From: Spirosoma profusum
Lineage (GTDB): Bacteria > Bacteroidota > Bacteroidia > Cytophagales > Spirosomataceae
Direction: 5' to 3'
Length of the DNA stretch: 64,000 bases
Assembly: GCF_014699005.1 (NCBI RefSeq)
Contig: NZ_JACWZY010000017.1
Coordinates: 62,001 to 126,000 of the forward strand
The translations under genes were made by a program, and so were the position numbers. Below the pieces are notes generated by a model, which did no database searches, had not been told where the DNA came from, and saw only the letters and a list, made by a program, of their open reading frames with translations. Numbering within the stretch: the first letter of the stretch is position 1; the number at the start of each line of letters is the position of its first letter. This document shows, piece by piece, positions 1-7,420 of the stretch.

Positions 1-150
1 GGCCTAAACTTTTACATTGGGAAAGGATTCATCGGCGCTCGCTACGAGCAGGGATTGCAGAATATCGCCAACAGTGGTGCCGCGAAAACAGTGCTGGGTA
101 ATGCCAAAAATGGCGTAGGACTGCTATCTGTGGGATTTAGCCTGAATTAA
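1..150 (+). CDS. C-terminal end of an outer-membrane beta-barrel protein (partial)
   Basis: The first 50 codons in frame 1 are open and end with TAA at 148-150; the start lies left of the window. The 49 visible residues alternate polar and hydrophobic positions and finish in VGFSLN, a typical last strand of a small Bacteroidota outer-membrane barrel. The family cannot be named from this fragment. It converges on the sigma-54 regulator gene, with a hairpin between them. Confidence 0.6.
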   Translation, partial: GLNFYIGKGFIGARYEQGLQNIANSGAAKTVLGNAKNGVGLLSVGFSLN

Positions 151-154
151 GTAA

Positions 155-228
155 TGAGAGTGCAAATGAGCGAAAAAGTGACTGGACGCTGCTGTCCTAA
201 TTCACTCTTTCGCTCATTCGCACTCTCA
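155..228. terminator. Inverted repeat between convergent genes, 27-bp arms
   Basis: Arms 155-181 and 202-228 are reverse complements at 25 of 27 positions around a 20-base loop. The element fills the gap between two convergent genes, so a bidirectional terminator role is likely. The arm is related to the element at 26396-26416, so it may also be a dispersed repeat. Confidence 0.6.
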
Positions 229-232
229 CTAT

Positions 233-1702
233 TTATAAATGTATATCGTAGGCTTTCAGCTTGTTATACAGCGTTTTGCGGTCGATGTTCAGTACTTCGG
301 CCGCTTTTGTTTTATTGTAGCCGGTCTTTTCGAGAACTTTAAGAATGGCGATGCGTTCGGCGTTTTCGGAAACCGATTTCAGATTGGCCGCTGATTGACT
401 AATAACGGGCACGCCAGGGCGAGCCGGGTCATAATGGACCTGAACAGTTGACGCTAAACTATCCTCGTGTGGGAAATACTGCGGAGAAATAATTTCATGA
501 GGCAATACGTCAGCTTCAATGTACTCTCCCTGCGATAGTAGTACGGCCCGTTTCACTACGTTCTGAAGTTCGCGTAGGTTGCCGTGCCAATAATATTCCT
601 TTAGTTTTTCTTTGGCTTCGTCCTCGAAACCTAAAATTTCTTTGTCCAGTTGACGATTTGCCAAGTCGAGGAAGTGATCCGCAAAAATCATAATATCGGC
701 CTTGCGTTCACGGAGGGGTGATAGATGCAACTCAAATTCGGCAATTCGGTGATAGATATCTTCCCGGAATTTTCCCTGACGAACAGCTTCACGCAAATCT
801 TCGTTGGTAGCGACAATGATACGTACATCAACGGGAATGTCCTGATTACTACCCAGCCGCCGAATCTTACGTTCCTGAAGCACACGTAGCAGTTTGATCT
901 GATTGTCGTAAGAGAGGTTTCCTATTTCATCCAGGAAGATGGTTCCGCCGTTGGCGTACTCAAAGCTACCGGCTTTATCCGACATAGCTCCTGTAAACGA
1001 GCCTTTTACGTGTCCGAAGAGTTCGCTTCCCGCCAGTTCTTTGCTCAGCGCTCCACAATCTATAGCGACAAAAGGTTTATCGGCCCGTTTACTTTTGAGG
1101 TGGATTGCGTTGGCTACGAACTCTTTGCCTGTACCCGTTTCGCCGGTAATGATAACCGACATATCGGTTGGTGCAATCAGGTCTACGTGTTTCTGCAATT
1201 GCTCGGCTACCCGACTTTTCCCATAAATAAATCGCTTTCCGTCGGGAGCGAGAACTTGCTTACTTGCCGATGTTTTAGACGAGCTTGCTTTACCTGTCGA
1301 ATCAGCGGACCCGGTTGACTTAGCCGCATTTAAGGACTGAAGCCGACGGTCGAGAGCGCCTTTGATGGTAAAAAGTATTTCGTCGGGGTAAAGTGGCTTC
1401 GTTACGTAGTCGTAGGCACCGTGTTTCACGGTCTGCACAGCTATCCGAACATCGGAATAGCCAGTAATGATAATGACAGCCGTGCTCGGATTCATGACTT
1501 TGATCCGACGTAGCATTTCCAGACCGTCAATATCGGGGAGTTTAAAATCGCAGATAACTAACTCGTAAGACTCTTTACGTAACAGCACGAGCGCGTCTTC
1601 ACCGCGCTGCACCGATGCCGTTTTATATCCCTGCTTGGTCAGAAAACGCTCTAACAGCAGGCATATATCGTTATTATCATCAACAATAAGAATTTTTTCC
1701 AT
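233..1702 (-). CDS. Sigma-54-dependent response regulator (NtrC/AtoC type)
   Basis: Transcription activator that remodels RpoN holoenzyme after phosphorylation by an unidentified histidine kinase. Domains in the 489 residues: receiver at about 1-120, with phosphoacceptor D52, T80 and K102; a linker rich in S, T, A and K at 125-150; AAA+ domain at about 160-400, with Walker A GETGTGKE at 187-194, the sigma-54 contact loop GSFTGA at 234-239 and Walker B at 254-261; and a Fis-type helix-turn-helix at about 445-489. The loop has Ser where the consensus is GAFTGA. No kinase gene is adjacent. The next gene upstream is a lone receiver protein, followed by small stress genes with RpoN-like elements, which are plausible targets (inference). 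Confidence 0.95.
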   Translation of the reverse strand: MEKILIVDDNNDICLLLERFLTKQGYKTASVQRGEDALVLLRKESYELVICDFKLPDIDGLEMLRRIKVMNPSTAVIIITGYSDVRIAVQTVKHGAYDYVTKPLYPDEILFTIKGALDRRLQSLNAAKSTGSADSTGKASSSKTSASKQVLAPDGKRFIYGKSRVAEQLQKHVDLIAPTDMSVIITGETGTGKEFVANAIHLKSKRADKPFVAIDCGALSKELAGSELFGHVKGSFTGAMSDKAGSFEYANGGTIFLDEIGNLSYDNQIKLLRVLQERKIRRLGSNQDIPVDVRIIVATNEDLREAVRQGKFREDIYHRIAEFELHLSPLRERKADIMIFADHFLDLANRQLDKEILGFEDEAKEKLKEYYWHGNLRELQNVVKRAVLLSQGEYIEADVLPHEIISPQYFPHEDSLASTVQVHYDPARPGVPVISQSAANLKSVSENAERIAILKVLEKTGYNKTKAAEVLNIDRKTLYNKLKAYDIHL

Positions 1703-1783
1703 GAAGTAGTTTGCTCAGACAAACTATGCTCAGCAGTAGTATAACGAAAAGCGGAGCTGAATTAGCTGTATAAACAAAGTTAC

Positions 1784-2167
1784 TCAAACCTGAACGGTTT
1801 GCAAAGCCATTTCAACGGAACGCCGGGTAAAGGGTTTTCCGATAAAATAGTCGGCTCCCTGCTCAGTTGCCCGCCGACGTTCAGATTGGCCGTCAAACGC
1901 ACTGATCATGACAACCTTAGCAACTTGCTGTTCTTCCCGAATCGATGGAAGTAGGTCAAAACCCAGTCCGTCCGGCAAATTCAGGTCTAGAAAAATAGCA
2001 TCAAACTGCTGTGTATGTAAACACTGTCGGCCTTCTTCGATAAAATGGGCGCATGTTGGCTGATATCCCAACCGACGTAATAATCCAGACAACAGTAAAC
2101 AAATATCAGCCTCATCATCGATAATCAATACACGTTTCGATGCTGTTATATTTGTAGTAATCGCCAT
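1784..2167 (-). CDS. Single-domain response regulator (receiver only)
   Basis: A 127-residue CheY-like receiver with no output domain. The acidic pair lies in LIIDDEAD, the phosphoacceptor is D61 in FLDLNLPDG, and the conserved Lys is in GKPF. I use the ATG at 2167. In-frame upstream starts exist at 2203 (ATG) and 2215 (GTG), but the extra residues do not look like receiver sequence. It lies 81 bases upstream of the sigma-54 regulator on the same strand, so the two may be co-transcribed and may share a phosphorelay. With no effector domain it probably acts by protein contact or as a phosphate sink; its partner is unknown. Confidence 0.85.
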   Translation of the reverse strand: MAITTNITASKRVLIIDDEADICLLLSGLLRRLGYQPTCAHFIEEGRQCLHTQQFDAIFLDLNLPDGLGFDLLPSIREEQQVAKVVMISAFDGQSERRRATEQGADYFIGKPFTRRSVEMALQTVQV

Positions 2168-2215
2168 TGGCCTGTACTGTTGTCTTGTGTTAGCCCCAAT
2201 CATTGTTCTTAACAC

Positions 2216-2574
2216 GATAATTAATTTTTTACTTATATCATTATCTCATATAAAATATAGTGCCGAAATCGCGTCGTTTATACATTATATGCAGTGAGTA
2301 ACAGAAAAAAGCAATGAATTAGGTATTTACATCTAAAATTTTGATTAAACCTTATAGTTTAAGATAGTTTAATGGTCTACTGACACACTGCCTCCTATCT
2401 CTAAATTGCGCCATTTTTCTACAATCATTCTACAGGTGTGGAATTTTATCTACACTTTCTGCACCATGTTTTTTTTGCCTGTACTACGCATAAAAATGCC
2501 TTTGTCCCTGTTTAAAGCTCATTTACAAGTGAATAAGGTCAAGTTTGCAGAATCTATTTCCTTTCCACTGAAGT
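2216..2574. other. AT-rich intergenic region, divergent promoters
   Basis: No convincing gene. A short open frame at 2406-2600 has no recognisable protein character. The region must hold the leftward promoter of the regulators and upstream control of the lmo0937-type gene. TTTTTCTACA at 2414-2423 recurs in reverse orientation at 3050-3059, before the first YtxH gene. It could be an activator site, but that is speculative. Confidence 0.4.
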
Positions 2575-2590
2575 TGGCACAAATTTTTCT
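2575..2590 (+). promoter_or_regulatory. Possible RpoN (-24/-12) promoter of the lmo0937-type gene
   Basis: TGGCAC, a 5-base spacer, then TTTCT fits the sigma-54 pattern TGGCAC-N5-TTGCW except for one base in the -12 box. It ends 53 bases before the ATG at 2644. A similar element precedes the YtxH gene at 3213 at nearly the same distance. Confidence 0.4.
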
Positions 2591-2643
2591 TCTTACTTGA
2601 ACAATTGCGAGATGGTTTAATTCTGATTTACTCACGATATACA

Positions 2644-2811
2644 ATGGGCAACCTTCTTTACACAATCGCCGTAGTGCTGATTATAATCTGGCTACTTGGT
2701 TTCTTAGGAGTATTAGGAACCGGAATTGGTAGTAGTGGTTTGATTCACATACTACTGGTGATTGCCGTAATTGCCATTCTCCTTCGCCTGATTCAGGGGC
2801 GCGGAGTTTAA
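2644..2811 (+). CDS. lmo0937-type small membrane protein (DUF5670)
   Basis: A 55-residue protein made of two hydrophobic helices (about 3-23 and 30-48) separated by a Gly-rich turn (GFLGVLGTGIGSSG) and ending in a short basic tail. This matches the small lmo0937 family, common and often multicopy in Bacteroidota and often seen near stress genes. The biochemical role is unknown. I take the ATG at 2644 because translation from there matches the family start (MGNLLYTIA). The open frame reaches back to 2605, but those 13 residues are atypical. Confidence 0.8.
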   Translation: MGNLLYTIAVVLIIIWLLGFLGVLGTGIGSSGLIHILLVIAVIAILLRLIQGRGV

Positions 2812-3145
2812 GGTAGAACATGTCAGCCCGAACGTGGGCTTTGGCGATAAAAAATTATGCGGTCTGTTCCGCGTCAAGATATTTTAGGTTAAGTACAAGT
2901 TACGGTGGGTACGGAATCCCTGCGCCAGATTGAGCGCGGGGATTTTCATTTACAGGTAGCATATACTGTTCAGTTCCTTTGTTACCTGTGCAATTAAACA
3001 TCACACTTTACGACTTTGAGAAACGAATCGGGTAAAACGTGGACGCCCTTGTAGAAAAAAATCCTCAATACACTTGACATGAAGAACGTAACATAATTTC
3101 TATAACGCATTCGCTAACAGCGATTTATAATTTATTTTTCGGTAC
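2812..3145. other. Intergenic region with terminator and upstream region of ytxH-like genes
   Basis: No gene seen. It holds the hairpin at 2915-2944 and, further right, AT-rich sequence leading to the RpoN-like element at 3146. TGTAGAAAAA at 3050-3059 is the reverse complement of a motif at 2414-2423. Confidence 0.4.
2915..2944 (+). terminator. Hairpin terminator after the lmo0937-type gene
   Basis: Arms 2915-2925 and 2934-2944 pair at 10 of 11 positions, with an 8-base loop and a T-rich stretch after the stem. It lies about 100 bases past the stop codon. Confidence 0.55.
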
Positions 3146-3161
3146 TGGTATAAAATTTTCT
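3146..3161 (+). promoter_or_regulatory. Possible RpoN (-24/-12) promoter of the YtxH pair
   Basis: TGGTAT, a 5-base spacer, then TTTCT. It differs from the 2575-2590 element at only a few positions, has the same deviation in the -12 box, and ends 51 bases before the ATG at 3213. A dedicated sigma-54 activator lies 1.5 kb away. Confidence 0.4.
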
Positions 3162-3212
3162 ATAAGGTTGCTAATATTGAATTGTTAAAGTCATTTACTA
3201 ACTAAAGAGACC

Positions 3213-3464
3213 ATGAGATCATTACCAGGAGTTTTAGTCGGCTTGGCAGTAGGTGCTGTAATTGGTGTTTTACTAGCCCCCGAAAGTGGCAAAAAGACTC
3301 GGAAACGTATTTCGTCGGAAACAGACTCATTCTTCAAAGATCTTCAGGATCAGCTGCAAACTGGCTTAGACAGCATTAAACAACAGTATAACGATTACGT
3401 TGATACGGCCTCTGGTAAAGCACAGGAGGTTGTTAGCCAGGCCAAACGTAAGGCGAAACAATAG
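3213..3464 (+). CDS. YtxH domain-containing protein (first of two)
   Basis: An 83-residue protein with an N-terminal transmembrane stretch (about 5-23), then the YtxH hallmark APESGKKTR at about 23-31, then a charged, probably helical tail (about 35-83) rich in K, Q, D and S. YtxH proteins are small membrane-anchored stress proteins of unclear mechanism. It is followed after 27 bases by a second, longer YtxH gene on the same strand, so the two form an operon, probably arising by duplication. Confidence 0.85.
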   Translation: MRSLPGVLVGLAVGAVIGVLLAPESGKKTRKRISSETDSFFKDLQDQLQTGLDSIKQQYNDYVDTASGKAQEVVSQAKRKAKQ

Positions 3465-3491
3465 TCACCAATCACTCAAAACTATAGAATT

Positions 3492-3851
3492 ATGAGAAGC
3501 ACACGCGATTTTTTAACAGGTATCCTCACGGGGGTCGTAATCGGTATTCTGACAGCACCACGTAGTGGCAAAGAAACCCGCGAAAAACTATCTGAAGAAG
3601 CCAACAAACGTTCTGGCGATCTGAAAGATCAGTGGGAAAAGGGCGTTGCCCAGGTAAAAGATGGCTACGAACAAGCCAAAACACAGGTTAACCAGTATGC
3701 CGACAAAGCCAAAGAGCAATACAATCAATATAAAGATCAGGCTCAATCGGCTTTGAATAGCAGCAAAGAACAATACAACGATAAAGTAGATGAACTGGCC
3801 AGCAACGCGAAATCAGGCGTTGACAACACTAAATCATCTGCCAAAGTATAA
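3492..3851 (+). CDS. YtxH domain-containing protein (second of two)
   Basis: A 119-residue relative of the preceding protein, with the same layout: membrane helix at about 8-22, APRSGKETR at about 22-30, then a long hydrophilic helix. The tail carries loose repeats around KEQYNQY and KEQYNDK and is rich in K, Q, N, D and A, which resembles LEA-like amphipathic helices. It is transcribed with the first YtxH gene and ends just before a strong terminator. The role is unknown; stress protection at the envelope is inferred from the family. Confidence 0.85.
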   Translation: MRSTRDFLTGILTGVVIGILTAPRSGKETREKLSEEANKRSGDLKDQWEKGVAQVKDGYEQAKTQVNQYADKAKEQYNQYKDQAQSALNSSKEQYNDKVDELASNAKSGVDNTKSSAKV

Positions 3852-3904
3852 ATATTTGAGCACGTAGTGCTCACCCAGTATTTACTCAACGTCTATGAAA
3901 GTGA

Positions 3905-3941
3905 AATCCCCACCGGATCAGTCCGATGGGGATTATTTTTT
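3905..3941 (+). terminator. Rho-independent terminator after the YtxH operon
   Basis: A 13-base arm at 3905-3917 pairs with 3922-3934 (12 of 13), with a 4-base loop. ATTTTTTT follows directly. It lies between the YtxH operon and the convergent DUF4833 gene. Confidence 0.8.
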
Positions 3942-3963
3942 GCACGTAGTACTACGTATCATT

Positions 3964-4512
3964 TCATTGATAATCGGGAACAATACGTTCATAAACGGGT
4001 AAATTAGTTGTCAGCGACGTTCCAAACATTTCCACATACGTAACGTGCGGAATCAGATGAGGTTTAGGGTCGATCTGAACAAATACTTTTCGTAAAGAGG
4101 CCCGTTGCCCGCTAATCAGCATAGTTGCCACCGGTTTCCCCTGATGATACGTTACCTGAAGCGGGCGCTCTTCAAACGCATGCAAACTGATGTCGTACGT
4201 ATCTGAGACTGAAGCCGGTTTGTGTTTATATCCGTAAGCCATTCGCCACTGCATAGCCGACAAATCTTCGCGCTGGCCTTTTTCGGCGTAACGTATCCAG
4301 TACACATCCACCGGTTTTACAGGATCCAGTTTGTGGTTGGCCAACAAACGGGCTTCGTAGATGATAGTGTTGGCATCTTTGCTACGTTGCAGATAAAACA
4401 GCTGATTTGGCGAAGACTCGGGCACTGGCATTGACTCCCTGAGCGCCTGCGTCGGCAGAAAGCTCACTAGCAGCAAAACGGTCAGTAGTCCGGCGATACG
4501 TTTCGATTTCAT
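3964..4512 (-). CDS. Exported DUF4833 protein
   Basis: A 182-residue protein with a signal peptide (KSKR then a hydrophobic stretch to about residue 22). The mature part shows the DUF4833 features LFYLQRSKDANTI, VYWIRYAEKG and WRMAYGY. The function of this domain is not known. I chose the ATG at 4512 because it begins the signal peptide; the frame is open to 4551. It lies 42 bases downstream of the DUF5686 gene on the same strand, so co-transcription and a shared envelope role are likely. Confidence 0.85.
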   Translation of the reverse strand: MKSKRIAGLLTVLLLVSFLPTQALRESMPVPESSPNQLFYLQRSKDANTIIYEARLLANHKLDPVKPVDVYWIRYAEKGQREDLSAMQWRMAYGYKHKPASVSDTYDISLHAFEERPLQVTYHQGKPVATMLISGQRASLRKVFVQIDPKPHLIPHVTYVEMFGTSLTTNLPVYERIVPDYQ

Positions 4513-4554
4513 AACATTTTTGGTTAGGTACCATTTTCCTTTCCAGGCCAAAAT

Positions 4555-7140
4555 CTATAAACTGAACTGGAACGACAGCTTAACGGCAAACGGTGTTACG
4601 TTGGGATTCTGCCGATATGTCAGTCGGTGCATCGCTTCGACACGTAGCACTTTCAGTACGTTCTCAAAACCGTAGCCAACTTCCGCGTAAGGCACTTGTC
4701 TTAGAGCGTGAACAGGTAACGTTCCTTTAGCCCCTCCATCATTTACTACTAGTAGCTCGCGATTGCTATCACTTAGACTACCCCACAGTACCTTTCCCGT
4801 CACGAACGAGCGCCAACCCAACCGCCGAATAATTGGTAATCGGTTCGTAATCAGCCCCTCGAATTTGTGTTCGACGGCTACCGAAACGTAGCGGTCACTG
4901 ACGAACTCGGCATAATTCATCAGGTTGAACGCGTTGCGGTTATAAAAAGGCGTCTGGTTTCCCAGATGGGCTTCCAGTAGCGGATAAGGTAGCGTTGATG
5001 GGGTATATCCTGCCCGCACGGTATATTGGGTACGTCCCAAAATACCCCAGCGTAGCGCGTGGTCGAGTTGAATCTGCCATTTGTGGTACGTTCCGAATTG
5101 TTTATCCGGAGTCTCCGCATTGCCCAGCGTGTAACGTAACGTAACAATTGGAGCCGCTTCGGTTGGCCGGCGCCGAATTTTACGGTTAGTAATACGTCTG
5201 GAAGGTAAACGACCAGGAGCGTACCGAGTCTCCAGAAACAGTTCGTTACTCTGAATGTTCAGCCCGGAAAATGCTGGATTATACGGTTCATCAACTTGAT
5301 TCGAGAAGGTTGGAATTACCGAACGCATGTTACGTAGCCGTACGCCAACCGTCTGCGTGAAATCGGGGCCTAAATCCCGCTGGGCTGTCAGCGCCGTTTC
5401 GCGTTGATAATACGCCTGTCGGTACTTGCCAAACCGGCTCGTGATGCGGAAAAACGAGTTATCTACTAAATCTTCCTGACGTAAGCCCAGTTGTTCCAGT
5501 TCATAACTATGTCGCAGCGTTATCAGCGTCATTGGCCGACGGTTTGGAATGAAATTTACTTCCCAGCCTGTTTTCCAGATTTTATCCCGCGTTCCATACG
5601 CGCCATAAGCCGACAACTGCCAGTTCCGGCTGAACATATTATTCGTCTGTAAGCCCAAACGCAGTCGATTGCCTTCTACTGAATTACGCGCCCAGAGTGA
5701 ATAAAGAGAACCGATATCGACACCTCGCATCAGTGGCAGATTACCACCATTGAGCAAAAACTGCCCAACCTTCGTATATGTCCTCACAATGGATAAATTC
5801 CGAACGGTATCCAGCAGGGCGCGGGTCTGATCAAACTGTTTCGACAAGTCAGTTTGCTCGCGTTGAGCTGGCCAGTAATCAGCGGGTGATTGTGCACGAT
5901 CGTCGGCCAGTTCTATTTCTGTTACAAAGAAATCAACGTCTTTGGGTTGATTGACCAGCGGCTGACGAACGGTAGTCAGGAAATCGACTTTAGCACCGAA
6001 CGTATGACTAACTAGCTCGCCTACCTGCGCCGATACATGCGTTGACTCTGGCAGCCAGTACTGACCAGCCACCTCGTAGGTTTGTTCAATATCAATCTGA
6101 TTTATGAAATTGATATTCGCTATCTTGCCTACCTTCGCTTCAATCCGAACCAACGCATAACTCAACGTATCGATCCACATCTTTCCCCGAAAGACCAGAT
6201 CGCGTTCATTTTTCGGGTCGAAATCAATACCATAGCACGTATGCTGACCAATCTGCGTAGTGTCGGCCAGAAAATAGGTGTATGCCGAACGGCCGCCATC
6301 GGCCAGCGGTGAGATAAATTCTTTGCTAAACAGACCAACCTGATTTTTATAAAAATTAAGTGTGTTAAAACCTGCCCCCGTAAACTGTGCTACGTAGCTA
6401 TCGTCGGTAATGCCAACACTGTTGATGTTGGTCTTCAGAATTTGTTCTTTGGTACGTTGTGGATGCTGCCGAGCATATAGCCGCGAGATGGTTTCAGACA
6501 GGAAAACAGGCAGCTCAGCCGCTTTTTTACCGCCCTGTTTCTTTTCCAGTGCCTCGAGGATGGCACGTATCGGTTTGCGCTGACGGAAACGATCGTCAAG
6601 CTGATTGATACTGATTCCCAATTGACTATATGCTACGTACTCATACCCACGTAGCTGACTGTAATCGTTCTGTTTCCGGTGCTCGTGAACGGCTCGTAGG
6701 ATACGAAAAGCGGGGTTCTCTCCTGCACGAACGACCACTTCGGTCAACATAGATGCGGCTGGTTCTATTGCTACGTTCAGCGTAGACGTAGTGACGGCAG
6801 CTTTCGCAAGTTGGTAGCCCAACGCCGAAATCACCAACGTATCGGCTGGCTGACGTAGTTGAAGTTGGAAATTACCATCAACATCAGCCTGTGTACCAAC
6901 GGCTTTGCCTTTAACCGCCACCGACGCAAACGGTACGCCCTGGCCAGTACTTTTGTCCGTGATCTTTCCCGAGATAGTTCCTGGATTCGCCGTGGATTGG
7001 GCACGCACAACTAATTGACTAAAAATCAGCAGGGTAAATAAACCCAAACGTATTCGAAATGGTACGTTGTTCAGTGCGTTCGGCAAGAGCTTAAGCCGAC
7101 GTAACAATGTGATGGATGGAAGTAAATTTATCGTGTTCAT
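4555..7140 (-). CDS. DUF5686 outer-membrane protein with carboxypeptidase-like regulatory domain
   Basis: An 861-residue outer-membrane protein. After a signal peptide ending near VVRAQ comes a CarboxypepD_reg-like domain of about 75 residues (SGKITDKSTGQGVPFASV to the LGYQ/TTS segment). Then comes the long DUF5686 region (from about FRILRAVHEHRKQND), ending in repeated barrel-like strands and the C-terminal KLSFQFSL. Members occur widely in Bacteroidota; the role is unknown. Starts at 7140 and 7158 are both possible, and the open frame reaches 7236. The gene is one of the densest in ACGT motifs. The DUF4833 gene follows in the same operon. Confidence 0.85.
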   Translation of the reverse strand: MNTINLLPSITLLRRLKLLPNALNNVPFRIRLGLFTLLIFSQLVVRAQSTANPGTISGKITDKSTGQGVPFASVAVKGKAVGTQADVDGNFQLQLRQPADTLVISALGYQLAKAAVTTSTLNVAIEPAASMLTEVVVRAGENPAFRILRAVHEHRKQNDYSQLRGYEYVAYSQLGISINQLDDRFRQRKPIRAILEALEKKQGGKKAAELPVFLSETISRLYARQHPQRTKEQILKTNINSVGITDDSYVAQFTGAGFNTLNFYKNQVGLFSKEFISPLADGGRSAYTYFLADTTQIGQHTCYGIDFDPKNERDLVFRGKMWIDTLSYALVRIEAKVGKIANINFINQIDIEQTYEVAGQYWLPESTHVSAQVGELVSHTFGAKVDFLTTVRQPLVNQPKDVDFFVTEIELADDRAQSPADYWPAQREQTDLSKQFDQTRALLDTVRNLSIVRTYTKVGQFLLNGGNLPLMRGVDIGSLYSLWARNSVEGNRLRLGLQTNNMFSRNWQLSAYGAYGTRDKIWKTGWEVNFIPNRRPMTLITLRHSYELEQLGLRQEDLVDNSFFRITSRFGKYRQAYYQRETALTAQRDLGPDFTQTVGVRLRNMRSVIPTFSNQVDEPYNPAFSGLNIQSNELFLETRYAPGRLPSRRITNRKIRRRPTEAAPIVTLRYTLGNAETPDKQFGTYHKWQIQLDHALRWGILGRTQYTVRAGYTPSTLPYPLLEAHLGNQTPFYNRNAFNLMNYAEFVSDRYVSVAVEHKFEGLITNRLPIIRRLGWRSFVTGKVLWGSLSDSNRELLVVNDGGAKGTLPVHALRQVPYAEVGYGFENVLKVLRVEAMHRLTYRQNPNVTPFAVKLSFQFSL

Positions 7141-7357
7141 GTTGTTTACTGTACTCATCGTACGTCTATGACCACTCAGTGGTGATTGTCCCCTATGCGA
7201 GGCCAATGTTTTTCTGTCGTACGATCGACATGACAAATCTCTACGTAGTGCTTTCGTTATAAAAGTTATTGGTCTCTGAACTAGCAGTATCTAACCTTCA
7301 ACAGGCGGAATAGCTGTCTGAATTGTAAGGTTGTAGCCTGGACTGCTACGTTATAAA

Positions 7358-7395
7358 CAGCAGAAGGCCGGTTCAAGCGAACCGGCCTTCTGCTG
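7358..7395 (-). terminator. Terminator after the pyrophosphatase gene
   Basis: A perfect 17-bp stem (7358-7374 with 7379-7395) and a 4-base loop. It is 25 bases past the stop codon and is followed on the minus strand by a T-rich stretch. Confidence 0.85.
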
Positions 7396-7420
7396 AGAAA
7401 TTTATAAAACGCTACGTGTC

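Noticed and set aside
2406-2600. Open frame of 64 codons before the lmo0937-type gene
   Set aside because: No family-like features, odd composition, and it overlaps the RpoN-like element.
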